Positions 26,281-36,067 of a stretch of 64,000 bases of DNA are shown here, piece after piece. Made by a program: the position numbers and the translations under genes. Each line of letters opens with the position of its first letter. Positions within the stretch are counted from its first letter, which is position 1. Source of the stretch: Sphingomonas pseudosanguinis. GTDB lineage: Bacteria; Pseudomonadota; Alphaproteobacteria; Sphingomonadales; Sphingomonadaceae. Below the pieces are notes generated by a model. It worked only from the letters and a program-made list of their open reading frames with translations, did no database searches and had not been told where the DNA came from. The stretch spans positions 186,001 to 250,000 of the forward strand of contig NZ_JACIDH010000001.1 in assembly GCF_014196255.1 (NCBI RefSeq). The letters are read 5' to 3'.

Positions 26281-28465
26281 GCCATCCTCCTTCGATCGCC
26301 TGCATCCCGAAGTCCGGCGCTGGGTACGCGACCAGGGCTGGACCGGACTTCGGCAGGTGCAGGACGACGCCATCCGTACCATCCTCGGATCGCGGAACGA
26401 CGTGATCGTCATGGCGGGCACCGCCTCGGGGAAGACCGAGGCGGCGTTCCTGCCGCTGCTCACGCACGCGGCCGCCGCGGGGACCGGCGGCCTCAGGCTC
26501 CTCTACGTCAGTCCGCTGAAGGCGTTGATCAACGATCAGCATCGGCGGCTGGAGGATCTTTGCGAACGTCTCGAACTGCCGCTCACACGGTGGCACGGCG
26601 ACGCACCCCAGGGTCCCAAGGCCAGGCTGCTCCGGTCGCCTGCTGGCGTAGCGCTCATCACGCCGGAGTCGATCGAGGCTCTGCTACTGAGAAAGCCCGC
26701 CGAGGCGGCGCGCCTCTTCGCCGGCGTGCTGGCGATCGTGATCGACGAGCTCCACGCGTTCTTGCAGGGTCCAAGGGGTCTGCACCTCTCCTCGCTGCTT
26801 CGCAGGATCGACGCACTGGCCGACGCGCGACCGCGACGGATCGGACTGTCCGCGACGCTGGGTGATGCCGACATGGCGCGCAAGTGGCTGGATAGGGCGG
26901 CGCCGAACCGGGTGACCGTGCTGAAGGCCGCCGCTGGCGGCCCGGGTGTGCGGCTTCAGGTGCGCGGCTACGAGGAGCCACCTGACGCCGAGGGCATCGA
27001 CGAACTTGCGGACGACGACGCGCAGGACGCGCTCAGCCGTATCGCGGACCACCTCTTCGCCAATCTGCGGGGATCGAACAATCTCGTGTTCGGAGGCTCG
27101 CGGCGCACAGTTGAGGCGCTCGCCGACCGGCTTCGTCAACGCTGCGAGCGGGCGAGGGTGCCAGAGGAGTTCTTCCCCCACCACGGCAGTCTATCGAAGG
27201 AGCTGAGGGAGACGCTCGAGACGAGACTGAAGGAGGGATCTCTGCCGACGACGGCCGTGGCCACGACGACGCTCGAACTCGGCATCGATCTCGGAAGCGT
27301 GAAGTCGGTCGCCCAGATCGGGGCGCCGCGATCCTTGGCGGGCCTCAGGCAGCGGCTGGGTCGCAGCGGGAGGCGCGGCGAGCCGGCGGTCCTGAGGATC
27401 TATGTGCGCGAGAAGCATCTGGCCGGGGACGAGGATCCGCTCGAGCGGCTTCGCCTCGACACGGTACGGGCCGTCGCCTGCGTCCGCCTGCTCCAGGAGA
27501 ACTGGGTCGAGTCGGCGCGATCCGATCCGTCGCTCGCCACCGTCGCGCTCCACCAGACCCTTTCGCTCATCGGATCCGGCGGGGCGGTGAAGCCGGCGGC
27601 GGCTTACCGGGCGCTGTGCGGCCCGGACAGCTTCCTGGCGATGCGGCCCGCCGACTATGCGGACCTGCTGCGAGGGGCGGGGCGACAGGGCGTCGATCTC
27701 CTCGAGCAGTCACCGAACGGCCTCCTGATGCTGGGGGCCGAAGGAGAGAAGCTGGTCGCCGGGCGAGACTTCTACGCGGTCTTCTCGACCGATCGCGAGT
27801 GGCGCCTGATCTCCGGTGGACGCACTATAGGCACGGTACCGATCGTGAACGTGCTCGGGGTCGGCTCGATCGTGGGGTTCGCGGGCCGTCGCTGGCGCGT
27901 GATGGCCGCAGACGACCGCGCGATGGTGCTGGACGTCGTTCCGCACCGTGCTGGCAAGCTGCCGAAGTTCGATCGTCCCGCGAGCGAGGCGCTGGACGAT
28001 CGGCTCGTGGCGACGATGCGGAGGGTGTTCGAGGACGACGACCGTCCCGCCTATCTCGATCCGGCGGCTCTCGAGTTCCTCGATCAGGGGCGCGCGGCCT
28101 ATCGAGAATTAGGGCTCGGTCACGGCTCGATGGTGACGGCGGGCAACGACACGCATCTGCTCACGTGGGCCGGCACCGCCGTGAACGATCTGCTCGGGAT
28201 CCTGCTCATCTCCGCAGGATTGGAGACAGAGGTGCACGACATCGGCGTCGCCGCGATCGACACGACCCCAGATGAGCTGCAGGCCCTGCTTTCGAAAGTG
28301 GACGAGTGTCCGCCGATCGAGGATCTCGCCGGCTTCGTCCAGGGGCTGCGCGAGGCCAAGCTCGACGAGTTCGTGGACGAGGAACTGCTCCGACGTCTTT
28401 GGGCGCTTCGGAACGACGTTCATCGGGAAGGCGTCACGTCGGTGCTGAGGGGGTTCGACCGATAG
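26231..28465 (+). CDS. Lhr-like superfamily 2 DEAD/DEAH helicase
   Basis: A 744-residue helicase: AGTASGKTEA near residue 62 (motif I), ITPESIEALL (Ib), VIDELHAF near 170 (motif II, DELH), LSATLGD (III), and ATTTLELGIDLGS with QRLGRSGRRG near 373 (V-VI). The DELH box and C-terminal layout resemble Lhr and the BrxHI-type helicases of defence islands. It overlaps the ATPase gene; an internal TTG (about 26261) could be the true start. Likely role: unwinding of phage DNA together with the ATPase and TerB protein, by inference from the operon. Confidence 0.8.
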   Translation: MPTKRKRTTSLSTSGSEPSSFDRLHPEVRRWVRDQGWTGLRQVQDDAIRTILGSRNDVIVMAGTASGKTEAAFLPLLTHAAAAGTGGLRLLYVSPLKALINDQHRRLEDLCERLELPLTRWHGDAPQGPKARLLRSPAGVALITPESIEALLLRKPAEAARLFAGVLAIVIDELHAFLQGPRGLHLSSLLRRIDALADARPRRIGLSATLGDADMARKWLDRAAPNRVTVLKAAAGGPGVRLQVRGYEEPPDAEGIDELADDDAQDALSRIADHLFANLRGSNNLVFGGSRRTVEALADRLRQRCERARVPEEFFPHHGSLSKELRETLETRLKEGSLPTTAVATTTLELGIDLGSVKSVAQIGAPRSLAGLRQRLGRSGRRGEPAVLRIYVREKHLAGDEDPLERLRLDTVRAVACVRLLQENWVESARSDPSLATVALHQTLSLIGSGGAVKPAAAYRALCGPDSFLAMRPADYADLLRGAGRQGVDLLEQSPNGLLMLGAEGEKLVAGRDFYAVFSTDREWRLISGGRTIGTVPIVNVLGVGSIVGFAGRRWRVMAADDRAMVLDVVPHRAGKLPKFDRPASEALDDRLVATMRRVFEDDDRPAYLDPAALEFLDQGRAAYRELGLGHGSMVTAGNDTHLLTWAGTAVNDLLGILLISAGLETEVHDIGVAAIDTTPDELQALLSKVDECPPIEDLAGFVQGLREAKLDEFVDEELLRRLWALRNDVHREGVTSVLRGFDR

Positions 28466-28672
28466 GTTCTCGATCGAGCCGCACCGGGTAGTTCACTTTG
28501 AATGCGCGTGATCGCGTGGCCCACGTCTAGCGGTCAGGGTGTTGTGTGCACGGATCGTCGTCGGAGGTCGATCGCTTACGGATTGCATGCGCCAGTCGTG
28601 GTTCTCGAACCGTTCGCGCACCTTGGCCACCTCGGCGAGGACTTCTCGACGACCGTGGTCCTGACGCATGCG

Positions 28673-29680
28673 TCAACGGGCTTCCCCGACGAGCGCTACG
28701 ACGACCGTTTTCGATGGCTGCAGCGTTCCGCGCACTCTGATCCTGACGAATCGGACCTGCGAAGGATCGGTCGGCTGCAGGGTCCAGTCCTTTCCATCGA
28801 GCGTACATTCCACGTCGTCGGACGGATCACGCAGACCGCGATAGGATACGTGCATGCCGTCCTCCGCTCCGCGGAGGACCTCGATCGCCTTGATTCCCTC
28901 GATCTGGTCGGAGACCATCATGATCTGGTCGACAGGAACATTCAGCAGGATACTGTCGGCGTCGATGGGAACGACATCCGGATTTACCACGGTGACGGTC
29001 ATGATCCGGTAAGGTGCCGAGGGGACCTGCGACGACGTTCCTCCTCGATCGCCAAAGACTGTCTTGACGGCCATCGTGACAACAGGTGGGCGGGCCTCGA
29101 CCTCCATCGACAACTTCAAGGTCGTGATGGCGGTCCCATCCGAATGCGCGCGGCAGACCGACGTAGACGCTTCCACGTCTTCGCACGTCCGCCAATGCCA
29201 CTCGATCGTGAGCTCGTCCGAATACGTGCCAGCGGGAAGGCCGGTGCCTTGGAAGCCGAGGAAGCGAATCGGTATGGCGATGGCCTTTCCGTTGGTCCGC
29301 ACCGAGAGCTTCTGCAGGATTGCATTCGTATACTCGATCGATCCGCCTTGGGTTATCCGGTGTGCGTTGTCACGGTCGCTGCTGGCGATGTAGCGGATGC
29401 GGGCATCGACGCCGGCTCGGCGAAGTTCGAAGCTGTTGGCGCTCCGGATCGTGGCGACGATCCGCGTCTCCGTATCGTTGGCGAGATGGGCGACGTCGCA
29501 GCGCATCCCCGCCAGAGTGCTCAGCGTGGCGGGCCTGCTCGTGCTCAACTGTCCCGATGTCCAGCGTCCGACGTCGGCAGTGGCGATAGGATCGGCGAAA
29601 CAGGCCGCTTCCGCCGCCACCGAATAGATCGTGATGAAGGCTATAACCGCGATCAATGATCCCAGCATGCGCGTAAACAT
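28673..29680 (-). CDS. Exported protein of unknown function
   Basis: A 335-residue protein starting at ATG 29680 (GGAG site upstream) with a clear signal peptide (residues 1 to about 25, LIAVIAFITIYSVAAEA). The rest looks all-beta: an N-terminal part with two or three cysteines, and a C-terminal half of Val/Thr-rich strands (MTVTVVNPDVVPIDADSILL). This resembles spore-coat-U or fibre-type secreted proteins in style, but I cannot name the family. It is convergent to the helicase gene and unusual among cytosolic defence genes. Confidence 0.6.
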   Translation of the reverse strand: MFTRMLGSLIAVIAFITIYSVAAEAACFADPIATADVGRWTSGQLSTSRPATLSTLAGMRCDVAHLANDTETRIVATIRSANSFELRRAGVDARIRYIASSDRDNAHRITQGGSIEYTNAILQKLSVRTNGKAIAIPIRFLGFQGTGLPAGTYSDELTIEWHWRTCEDVEASTSVCRAHSDGTAITTLKLSMEVEARPPVVTMAVKTVFGDRGGTSSQVPSAPYRIMTVTVVNPDVVPIDADSILLNVPVDQIMMVSDQIEGIKAIEVLRGAEDGMHVSYRGLRDPSDDVECTLDGKDWTLQPTDPSQVRFVRIRVRGTLQPSKTVVVALVGEAR

Positions 29681-30149
29681 CGAATTTTCTCCTGAGTATC
29701 GATACGCAACCTTCTCACTCACGAAGCTGTCACTTATTCATCCGACCGTTGATCGGGCGAGGACCTGGACCGTTATCCGAGGATCCCCGCAGCCCGTCGG
29801 ACGTGGGTATGGCGTTTTCATCGTCGGTCCTCCCGTGGCAGGGCTGCAACCTCGACCGACCGTCGCTTCTCGACATCCACCCGGCACGGAATTCTTCAGT
29901 GATCTAGCAATCTCGATTCTGCCGCAGGCATATGCTGTGCATGACTGCGCACTCTTCACCTGAGGTGCGACGCGAGGCATTCTGATAGATGGCGGGACCA
30001 CAAGCCGCGGAGGAAGCTAAACACATGATGATCTGGCGGCGATGTCTGATCCTGCTTTACCATGCGTATTACGAGGGTGATCGCGTAGATGAAGGATGGG
30101 GTTCAGGCGGTGGCACGGACCTGACGGCAGACTTCGGGACAGCGCGCTC
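29681..30149. other. Intergenic stretch without a visible gene
   Basis: About 470 bp between the divergent exported-protein gene and the membrane coiled-coil gene. Open frames here are short and lack ribosome sites. It should hold the promoters of both neighbours; none is obvious. Confidence 0.5.
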
Positions 30150-31517
30150 ATGAGCAGCGCATCCTACGTCATCAGCTACAGGACATTGTCCCCTGTCAAG
30201 CGCTCCACGCGACGTACGATGGTCGATCACCTCGATCGCGAGGAGGCGGCGTGGAAGCCGCTCCTCGACTTCTTCGCGAGCGAATATGGGGACATGCAGA
30301 TACCGGCGAGACGTCAGGCGATGACGGGTCGGCAGATGGCCACGGCTTTCCACCAGCTGCGCGCGGTGCTCGACGATCCGAACGCCTTCGCCGCCATCAC
30401 CGCCGACTCCTTCCGCAGGACCGCGGTGGCGCCGCCGCCGAGCGGATCGACGGAGGGGCAGCTGATGCTGGGACTGCATGCCGCTGGGCGAACGGAGGAC
30501 GCGGCCGCCGTGTTTGCGAGGTTCGTCTCGACGGAACTTGCCGCCGATCAGTACGCCCAGCGTTCCACGGGGGATATGGCTTCGGTCCTGCAGCGAGGCG
30601 AAACACTACTCGCCGCCGGTCATGCCGCTGTTGCGCTCCCGGCATCGAAGCTGGCATCCTCCGGCATTCGCACCTCCCAGGTGCGCGCGGAGCAACTGTT
30701 GGCATCGCTGGACGAACAGGTGGCCGGAGCGGCGGAAATCAATGCCGAACACGCTGGCGGCCTGTTGGACCTGCGCTCGTCGATTGCTGCGGGCATTGTT
30801 CGGGTCAGAGGGACGCTCCTCCGAGCCGAACGTGGACGAAGCCGGCGCGACCGCGAATGGCGCGCTGCAATCGAGGCTGAGGTGCAACGACGCTTCGACG
30901 AGGCGGAGGCCCGGCTGCAGGCACTGGACCGGCTCGGACGCAGTCAGCAGCAGAGCCGCGAGAAGTCGTTTGAGGAGTTGAAGGCCCTCTTCCACACGCA
31001 GCTACGCCTGCGCGCGCCCGTGGCGCTTTGGGAGAAGCGATCGGAGACACATCGCGCACGAGCGATCATGGCCCAACGGCTGTTCTGGATGACGGCCTTG
31101 TTCGCTGTCGTGGTCGGCATCGGCGTTCCCTACTGGTTCGGTGACTACATCGCCGGCAGCTTCCACGTCGGCGGCTGTTCTGCCGGTGCGCCTCGTCCAT
31201 GCGTTGGACCGTTCTCGGCCAAGGGGCCGTTGACGGTCGCTGGACTGCTGCTGACGAGTTCGCTCGTCCTGTGGGCAACCAGGCTCCAGTACAAGATCTT
31301 TTTGAGTGAGAGGCACCTGTCGCTCGACGCCGATGAGAAGAAGGCGTTCGCGGAAACCTACATGGCATTGAAGGAGGGGGCATCGGTCGACACCGCGAAC
31401 GAGACAATCGTGCTGGCCTCGCTTTTCCGACCGACACAGGACGGCATCATCAAGGACGAACCCGGCAGCTTCGACCTCTCCGCCGCGGCGATGCTTGCCA
31501 AGCAGATGGCGCGTTGA
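30150..31517 (+). CDS. Coiled-coil membrane protein (resembles DUF6161)
   Basis: A 455-residue protein. The first 220 residues are soluble and mostly helical, followed by a coiled-coil (about 215-285), two membrane helices (about 307-330, FWMTALFAVVVGIGVPYWF, and about 360-380, LTVAGLLLTSSLVLWATRL), and a C-terminal segment with LSERHLSLDADEKKAFAETY. The order coiled-coil, two helices, LSERH block fits DUF6161 as I remember it. ATG 30150 is preferred over 30096 for its context. Membrane proteins of this kind in islands can be effectors, but no role is proven. The next gene may be a partner. Confidence 0.62.
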   Translation: MSSASYVISYRTLSPVKRSTRRTMVDHLDREEAAWKPLLDFFASEYGDMQIPARRQAMTGRQMATAFHQLRAVLDDPNAFAAITADSFRRTAVAPPPSGSTEGQLMLGLHAAGRTEDAAAVFARFVSTELAADQYAQRSTGDMASVLQRGETLLAAGHAAVALPASKLASSGIRTSQVRAEQLLASLDEQVAGAAEINAEHAGGLLDLRSSIAAGIVRVRGTLLRAERGRSRRDREWRAAIEAEVQRRFDEAEARLQALDRLGRSQQQSREKSFEELKALFHTQLRLRAPVALWEKRSETHRARAIMAQRLFWMTALFAVVVGIGVPYWFGDYIAGSFHVGGCSAGAPRPCVGPFSAKGPLTVAGLLLTSSLVLWATRLQYKIFLSERHLSLDADEKKAFAETYMALKEGASVDTANETIVLASLFRPTQDGIIKDEPGSFDLSAAAMLAKQMAR

Positions 31518-31637
31518 TGGGGCGGATGCCACATCGACCGACAGCAACCGGGAAGATCGCTGCACCTCGAAGCGGGCGGACGATTCGGTGGGTGCGCAAC
31601 CGCCCTGTCACCGGAGATGGATCCTTTAAGGTGCTTC

Positions 31638-32036
31638 ATGGTCACCACTGAGTTGAGCGGTTTCAATGCTGCCGTGATCCGACGACTGGACGCTGCTCAC
31701 GTCGTGGTGGTGTTGGATACGGGTGGAACCGAGGTGTTCCACGGGATCGATCTCGCCATCGAAGAAGGAAGGGAGGAGGTGATCCCGGACGATGACGGTG
31801 GGTCGCAGGCATCCATCCTGCGCTACTACTGCGGCATTCGCCCCCATGGAGCAGCCGAACCGGACGTTTGGATCGGAACCGGTGCGATGATCACCATCGT
31901 TGGCATGGGTTCGGGCGGGACAACGTTCACGATGGCCGGGCGCGGTCTATACGATCGAACCGAAGGCTCGACGTTCCAGATCGAGTTTGAAGCGCCTCCC
32001 ATGATGACGATGAGGCGCGGCGACGAGCCTGCTTGA
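31638..32036 (+). CDS. Small hypothetical protein
   Basis: A 132-residue soluble protein starting at ATG 31638, with AAGG six bases before it; ATG 31617 with GGAG directly before it is also possible. It has Val/Ile strands (AAHVVVVLDTGG, AMITIVGMGSGG) and acidic patches and looks like one small alpha/beta or beta domain. It is 120 bp after the membrane coiled-coil gene on the same strand. No family recognised. Confidence 0.5.
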   Translation: MVTTELSGFNAAVIRRLDAAHVVVVLDTGGTEVFHGIDLAIEEGREEVIPDDDGGSQASILRYYCGIRPHGAAEPDVWIGTGAMITIVGMGSGGTTFTMAGRGLYDRTEGSTFQIEFEAPPMMTMRRGDEPA

Positions 32037-32240
32037 GCCGGTCGGGAATGGCAGACCCGCGGTCGACATATGGACCACTGTTGAAGTCTGCCTGGAAGAG
32101 GCTCGGTCATACTCGCCGCCATGCTTTTCCTACTGAACCGGAGGCGTTCATCGGCGTCCGCCAAACAGGAGAGGAAGCGATGCACGGGCGTCTCGACCAA
32201 TGCTTCCGCCGATGACGATCATCGCCATGGTGCTTGGCTC

Positions 32241-33224
32241 TCAGCCGATGCGGGCCCGAACATGATCCAGGAAACCGTCCCAGAAGTATGTGGCGGCGCC
32301 TTCCGCATCGAGTGGTCCGTCCACGCGCCTGTGCGACATGGCGTTGCGGGCGCCGAACGCCAGACCCTCCCGGGTGTCCTCCACCGGCAGCCAGTCGTTC
32401 ATCGAGTTTCGGCCGCTGGAAATCGCATCGTAGCTCAGGCAGAGGGCGTTTCTCCAAGTGCCGCCGCCGTACCAGATTCCGATCTGACCTACGCGCTTGC
32501 CGTCGAGATAGACGCTGGCCGCGAAGGACCGGCTGTCGATCCGCTCGAAATCAGTATCAATCCTCGGATCTGACGCCTTCAGTTCCGCAAGGTTCCGTTC
32601 GAACAGGTCCGCAGTCGCAGTGAAGCCTGAGCGCAGGAAGCGATCACGGTCCAGGTCAGTAGGCTTGGCAGGGATGCCGAGCATGCTGGAAGAAGCGGAG
32701 GCGACCGAATTTGCGGACGGTATGACTGCAGCAGACCGCACTTCCTTGGCTGCTAGATCAGCGGTTCTATGATCGGCCTTCAACATGGCGCGTATCGCTC
32801 CGACGGCATCGTCGAACGCCGCGTCGAGATCGGTCCACTGGGTCACCGGCTTGCCGTCCTTGGGCAGCGCCACGAATTCCGAAAGCGTCTGTCCCTCGCC
32901 GATCGGGACGCCCTTCCACTGGCAGGGGCGTAGGATGACGGGGACGACCCTGACGTTTCCGGCGCGCTGGCGTTCGAACGCGCGCAGCATCTCCTGCTCG
33001 TAGCAGTACTCCGAGTTCATGAAATCCGAGGATACGAGCAGGATCACGATGTCGGATGCCGCCAGCGCCGCCTGCACGGTCGGATCGAGATGTTCACCCG
33101 GGCGGAGCATGCCGTCGTGCCAGATGTCGATCAGACCTTCACGACGAAGCGGGGCAAGATGCCGGACGAACTGTTCCTTCAAGGCGCTGTCGGCGTGGGT
33201 ATATGAGATGAAGCCCGTGGTCAT
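32241..33224 (-). CDS. TIR-domain protein with C-terminal sensor-like domain
   Basis: A 327-residue protein. Residues about 1-150 form a TIR domain: GFISYTHADSALKEQFVRHL, then IDIWHDGMLRPGE, SDIVILLVSSDFMNSEYCYE (the expected catalytic Glu) and VRVVPVILRPCQWK. Bacterial TIR proteins usually cleave NAD+ or make cyclic ADP-ribose signals. The C-terminal ~150 residues (GQIGIWYGGG, LCLSYDAISSGRNSMNDWLP) form a separate domain that may detect the trigger; I cannot name it. ATG 33224 opens the TIR domain directly; the extra 22 codons upstream are not TIR-like. It stands alone, so it may be a single-gene defence system. Confidence 0.8.
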   Translation of the reverse strand: MTTGFISYTHADSALKEQFVRHLAPLRREGLIDIWHDGMLRPGEHLDPTVQAALAASDIVILLVSSDFMNSEYCYEQEMLRAFERQRAGNVRVVPVILRPCQWKGVPIGEGQTLSEFVALPKDGKPVTQWTDLDAAFDDAVGAIRAMLKADHRTADLAAKEVRSAAVIPSANSVASASSSMLGIPAKPTDLDRDRFLRSGFTATADLFERNLAELKASDPRIDTDFERIDSRSFAASVYLDGKRVGQIGIWYGGGTWRNALCLSYDAISSGRNSMNDWLPVEDTREGLAFGARNAMSHRRVDGPLDAEGAATYFWDGFLDHVRARIG

Positions 33225-33732
33225 CGACCGAACGTAGGTCACCACGGTACGGAAATCCATGTTGCGCATGCCGGTGTTGAGGTGCGCCATACTTCGAATG
33301 GCTCGTGAGCTGCGTTGGTGCCCCCCATTCTTGTCGTGCTAGGATGCGTAGACCGAGGGCGGATTGAGTTGTCTACTCCTCATGATCATCTGCGCCATGC
33401 AGTTGGCGGGACATGAGCATTGTCGATCGAAAAGATGGTCCGTGCCGCAACCGATGGATTGATCGTGTTAACATTCTCCGCGTAGAGCGGATGCGTTCGC
33501 CAGCAGGCGGACCGAGGCGTCAGAACCTCGCAACGACAGCCGATGCCCGGCCCGAATTCCATTCGGCCGGGGAGCGGGCGTGCATGTCCAGGGCGCAAGC
33601 CTAAAGACGCTCGCGCCTGTCTCGTTGCAGGTTCTGAATCCCCGGCTCACGGGCCGGCACCGCCTCGTCAACAGGGGCGGTGCCGCCGGCTGGGATCAGC
33701 CTGACGGCACCGACGCGAACGGGGGTTCGAGC
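33225..33732. other. Intergenic stretch without a visible gene
   Basis: About 500 bp between the divergent TIR and subtilase genes. The segment about 33415-33480 is less GC-rich (ATTGATCGTGTTAACATTC) and may hold a promoter. The open frame that continues upstream of the subtilase lipobox to 33580 does not look like coding sequence. Confidence 0.45.
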
Positions 33733-36051
33733 GTGGGTGCAGATTATAGGTGCCGCAACAGGCGGCTCGCCATCATCAGAAACTCGACGGCGGTGGCGGG
33801 AGCCATGATGCTCGGCGCCTGTGGCGGCGGCGGGAGCGTCAACTCCCCAGGAACGACGCCGGTCGTCACCCCGACGCCTACTCCAACGCCTGCGCCCACC
33901 CCGGCTCCGACACCCGCCCCTACGCCTACGCCTACGCCGACCGCAGAGGATACGAAGAGCGCGGCTGCCATCGGGATGAAGGCCGACTACGCCTACGCGC
34001 GCGGCATCACGGGCAAGGGCGTGACGATCGCGATCGTCGACACCGGCATCGACCGTGATGGCCCGGAGTTTGCGGGCCGCATCTCGGCCGACAGTACCGC
34101 GTTCGACCAGAAGATCGCCCGATGCGCGACCTGCCCGGGCGAGACCATCCGGTTCGAGCTCGACGACAAGGATGGTCACGGCAGCAAGACCGCCGCGGTC
34201 GCCGCCGGTGCGCGCGATGGCAACGGCATGCACGGCGTCGCCTACGACGCCACCATCCTGGCGCTGAAGATCAGCGGCCCGAACCTTGAGGGCATCGTCG
34301 CGGGTTCGACCGGTCCGATACCAGAATCCGATGCCCCGAACGTCGCCCTGATCGCTCCGGCGATCAGGTATGCGATCGACAAGGGCGCCTTCGTGATCTC
34401 CATGAGCATCAACGGCTCGGGTGGTGGCGAGCAGCTGGCCGCTGATCTGAAGTCGGCGATGGATCTGGTACGCGGCGGCAACCGGTTGTTCGTCGAGTCG
34501 GTGACGAACAACGTCGGCGAGGACAGCTTCTCGGGCAAGGTCGCGGAGGACCTCGTCGGCAAGGACCTGTCGAACAAGGACTGGTTCCTGTTCGGCATCC
34601 GCGTCGAGGCGAACCTGCAACCGCCCAGCGGCAACGGCACGCCGGGAGCATTGGCGGACCGCACCCTGTCGGTCGTCGCGAGCAACGTCGCCACCGTGGA
34701 CCAGAACGGCCAGCAGGCCACCGTGACGGGCAACAGCTTCGCGGCACCGGGGATCGCGGGTGCCGCGGCCCTGCTGAAGCAGTACTGGCCGCAGCTCGGC
34801 GGCAGGGAGATCAGCCGCATCATGCTCGATACGGCGACCGATCTCGGCGCGCCCGGGGTCGATCAGGTCTACGGCGTCGGACTGCTGAACGTCGAGAAGG
34901 CGATGCAGGCGCAGGCACCGGCAACGTCGTTCGCCGCTGCACGGACGGTGCTGGCGCGCTATTCATCGTTGGTCGTGTCCGCGCCGTTCGGCGGTGCGGC
35001 AGTTGCGGCCGACCTCCGTTCGCACACGTCGACGATGACCGTGTTCGACCGCTATGGCCGCGACTATCTGATGACGGTGCCCGGCGGCATTCGCGCGCGG
35101 TCCTCCGGTCTGCTCGCGGGAACGCTCGCCACATCCGCGCCTCCCTATCCCCTTCAGTCCTCGTCGTGGTCGGACGGGAGACTGGGCATCGCGACGTCGA
35201 CGACGACAGGGCCCTGGCAGGCCGCTGCGTCCGGCCGACCGGCGATGGTGACGTTCTCGCCGGCTGCGGGTCAGACGGTCACGCTGGGCTCGAACGTCGC
35301 CGTGGGTCCGGGTGGCGGCTCCTCGCTCGCCGGTTCGTATCTGCGCGGCGCCATCGGACAGCCGATCGGCATGTCCTCCCAATGGACCATCGGCGGTTGG
35401 TCAGCGTCGTTCGCCTCAGGCTCATCCATCGCCGCGACGGCCTCGTCATTCCGGCGCGGGTCGCGGAGCCGCGAGGCCGGTCTGCGCACCGTCGCGATCT
35501 CCACCCCGTTCGGTCTCGGCCTGGAGGTATCGGAACTCGTCGAGCGGGGTCAGGTGCTCGGGTTGCGGGACGATGCGGGGTCCGGTGCGGCCGGTGCCCG
35601 GACCGTGCTGGCGACCACGATGGTGCGCCGGAACGTCGCGGGCGTGCTGCTGTCCGGCCGCGCCACCGTCGGCAGCAGCAGCCCTACCGGCGCGGTCGCA
35701 GGCGTCCGTTTCGATGGTTGCATCGTCAGTACCGCCTTCGCGGTGGAGGGCGCGCAACCGCTACTGGGCGGGTTGGCGACGCTCGGCCTGTCATCACCGC
35801 TGCGCGTCGAGCGGGCACGGGCGTCGCTGCTCGTGCCGGTGTCCTATGACCTGATGTCGGGTGCACTCGTCGAAGAGCGCCGGACCTTCGACCTAACGCC
35901 GACCGCACGCGAGATCGATCTCGAGCTCGGCTGGTCGACCGCGCTGGCATCCACCTCGACGCTGCGGCTCGGCGTCGCGCGGGCTTTCGACGCCGGCCAT
36001 GTCCGCGGCGCGTCCGATGTCGCCGCCTTCTTCAATCTCGTCGTCCGCTGA
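33733..36051 (+). CDS. Lipoprotein subtilisin-like serine protease (S8)
   Basis: A 772-residue protein, probable start GTG 33733. A short signal ends in the lipobox LGAC (Cys30), followed by GGGG and a long Thr/Pro and Ala/Pro repeat linker (about 40-72). The S8 domain has all three catalytic sites: Asp in VDTGID near 103, His in DGHGSKT near 147, Ser in GNSFAAPG near 335. The C-terminal ~400 residues are Gly/Ser/Ala-rich and may be an autotransporter-like barrel region, but no clear terminal aromatic motif is seen. Such proteases are common on sphingomonad surfaces. It leads a run of three exported proteins. Confidence 0.78.
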   Translation: MGADYRCRNRRLAIIRNSTAVAGAMMLGACGGGGSVNSPGTTPVVTPTPTPTPAPTPAPTPAPTPTPTPTAEDTKSAAAIGMKADYAYARGITGKGVTIAIVDTGIDRDGPEFAGRISADSTAFDQKIARCATCPGETIRFELDDKDGHGSKTAAVAAGARDGNGMHGVAYDATILALKISGPNLEGIVAGSTGPIPESDAPNVALIAPAIRYAIDKGAFVISMSINGSGGGEQLAADLKSAMDLVRGGNRLFVESVTNNVGEDSFSGKVAEDLVGKDLSNKDWFLFGIRVEANLQPPSGNGTPGALADRTLSVVASNVATVDQNGQQATVTGNSFAAPGIAGAAALLKQYWPQLGGREISRIMLDTATDLGAPGVDQVYGVGLLNVEKAMQAQAPATSFAAARTVLARYSSLVVSAPFGGAAVAADLRSHTSTMTVFDRYGRDYLMTVPGGIRARSSGLLAGTLATSAPPYPLQSSSWSDGRLGIATSTTTGPWQAAASGRPAMVTFSPAAGQTVTLGSNVAVGPGGGSSLAGSYLRGAIGQPIGMSSQWTIGGWSASFASGSSIAATASSFRRGSRSREAGLRTVAISTPFGLGLEVSELVERGQVLGLRDDAGSGAAGARTVLATTMVRRNVAGVLLSGRATVGSSSPTGAVAGVRFDGCIVSTAFAVEGAQPLLGGLATLGLSSPLRVERARASLLVPVSYDLMSGALVEERRTFDLTPTAREIDLELGWSTALASTSTLRLGVARAFDAGHVRGASDVAAFFNLVVR

Positions 36052-36067
36052 AACGCAAGGAACACCC

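Noticed and set aside
24997..28465. BREX or DISARM locus
   Set aside because: BrxD-like ATPase and Lhr-like helicase are shared with those systems, but PglX, PglZ, BrxA/B/C and DrmB/C genes and any methyltransferase are missing.
33850..33960. Tandem repeat or CRISPR-like array
   Set aside because: The periodic ACGCCTACG/CCGACACCC words encode a Thr-Pro/Ala-Pro linker of the subtilase; there are no spacers.
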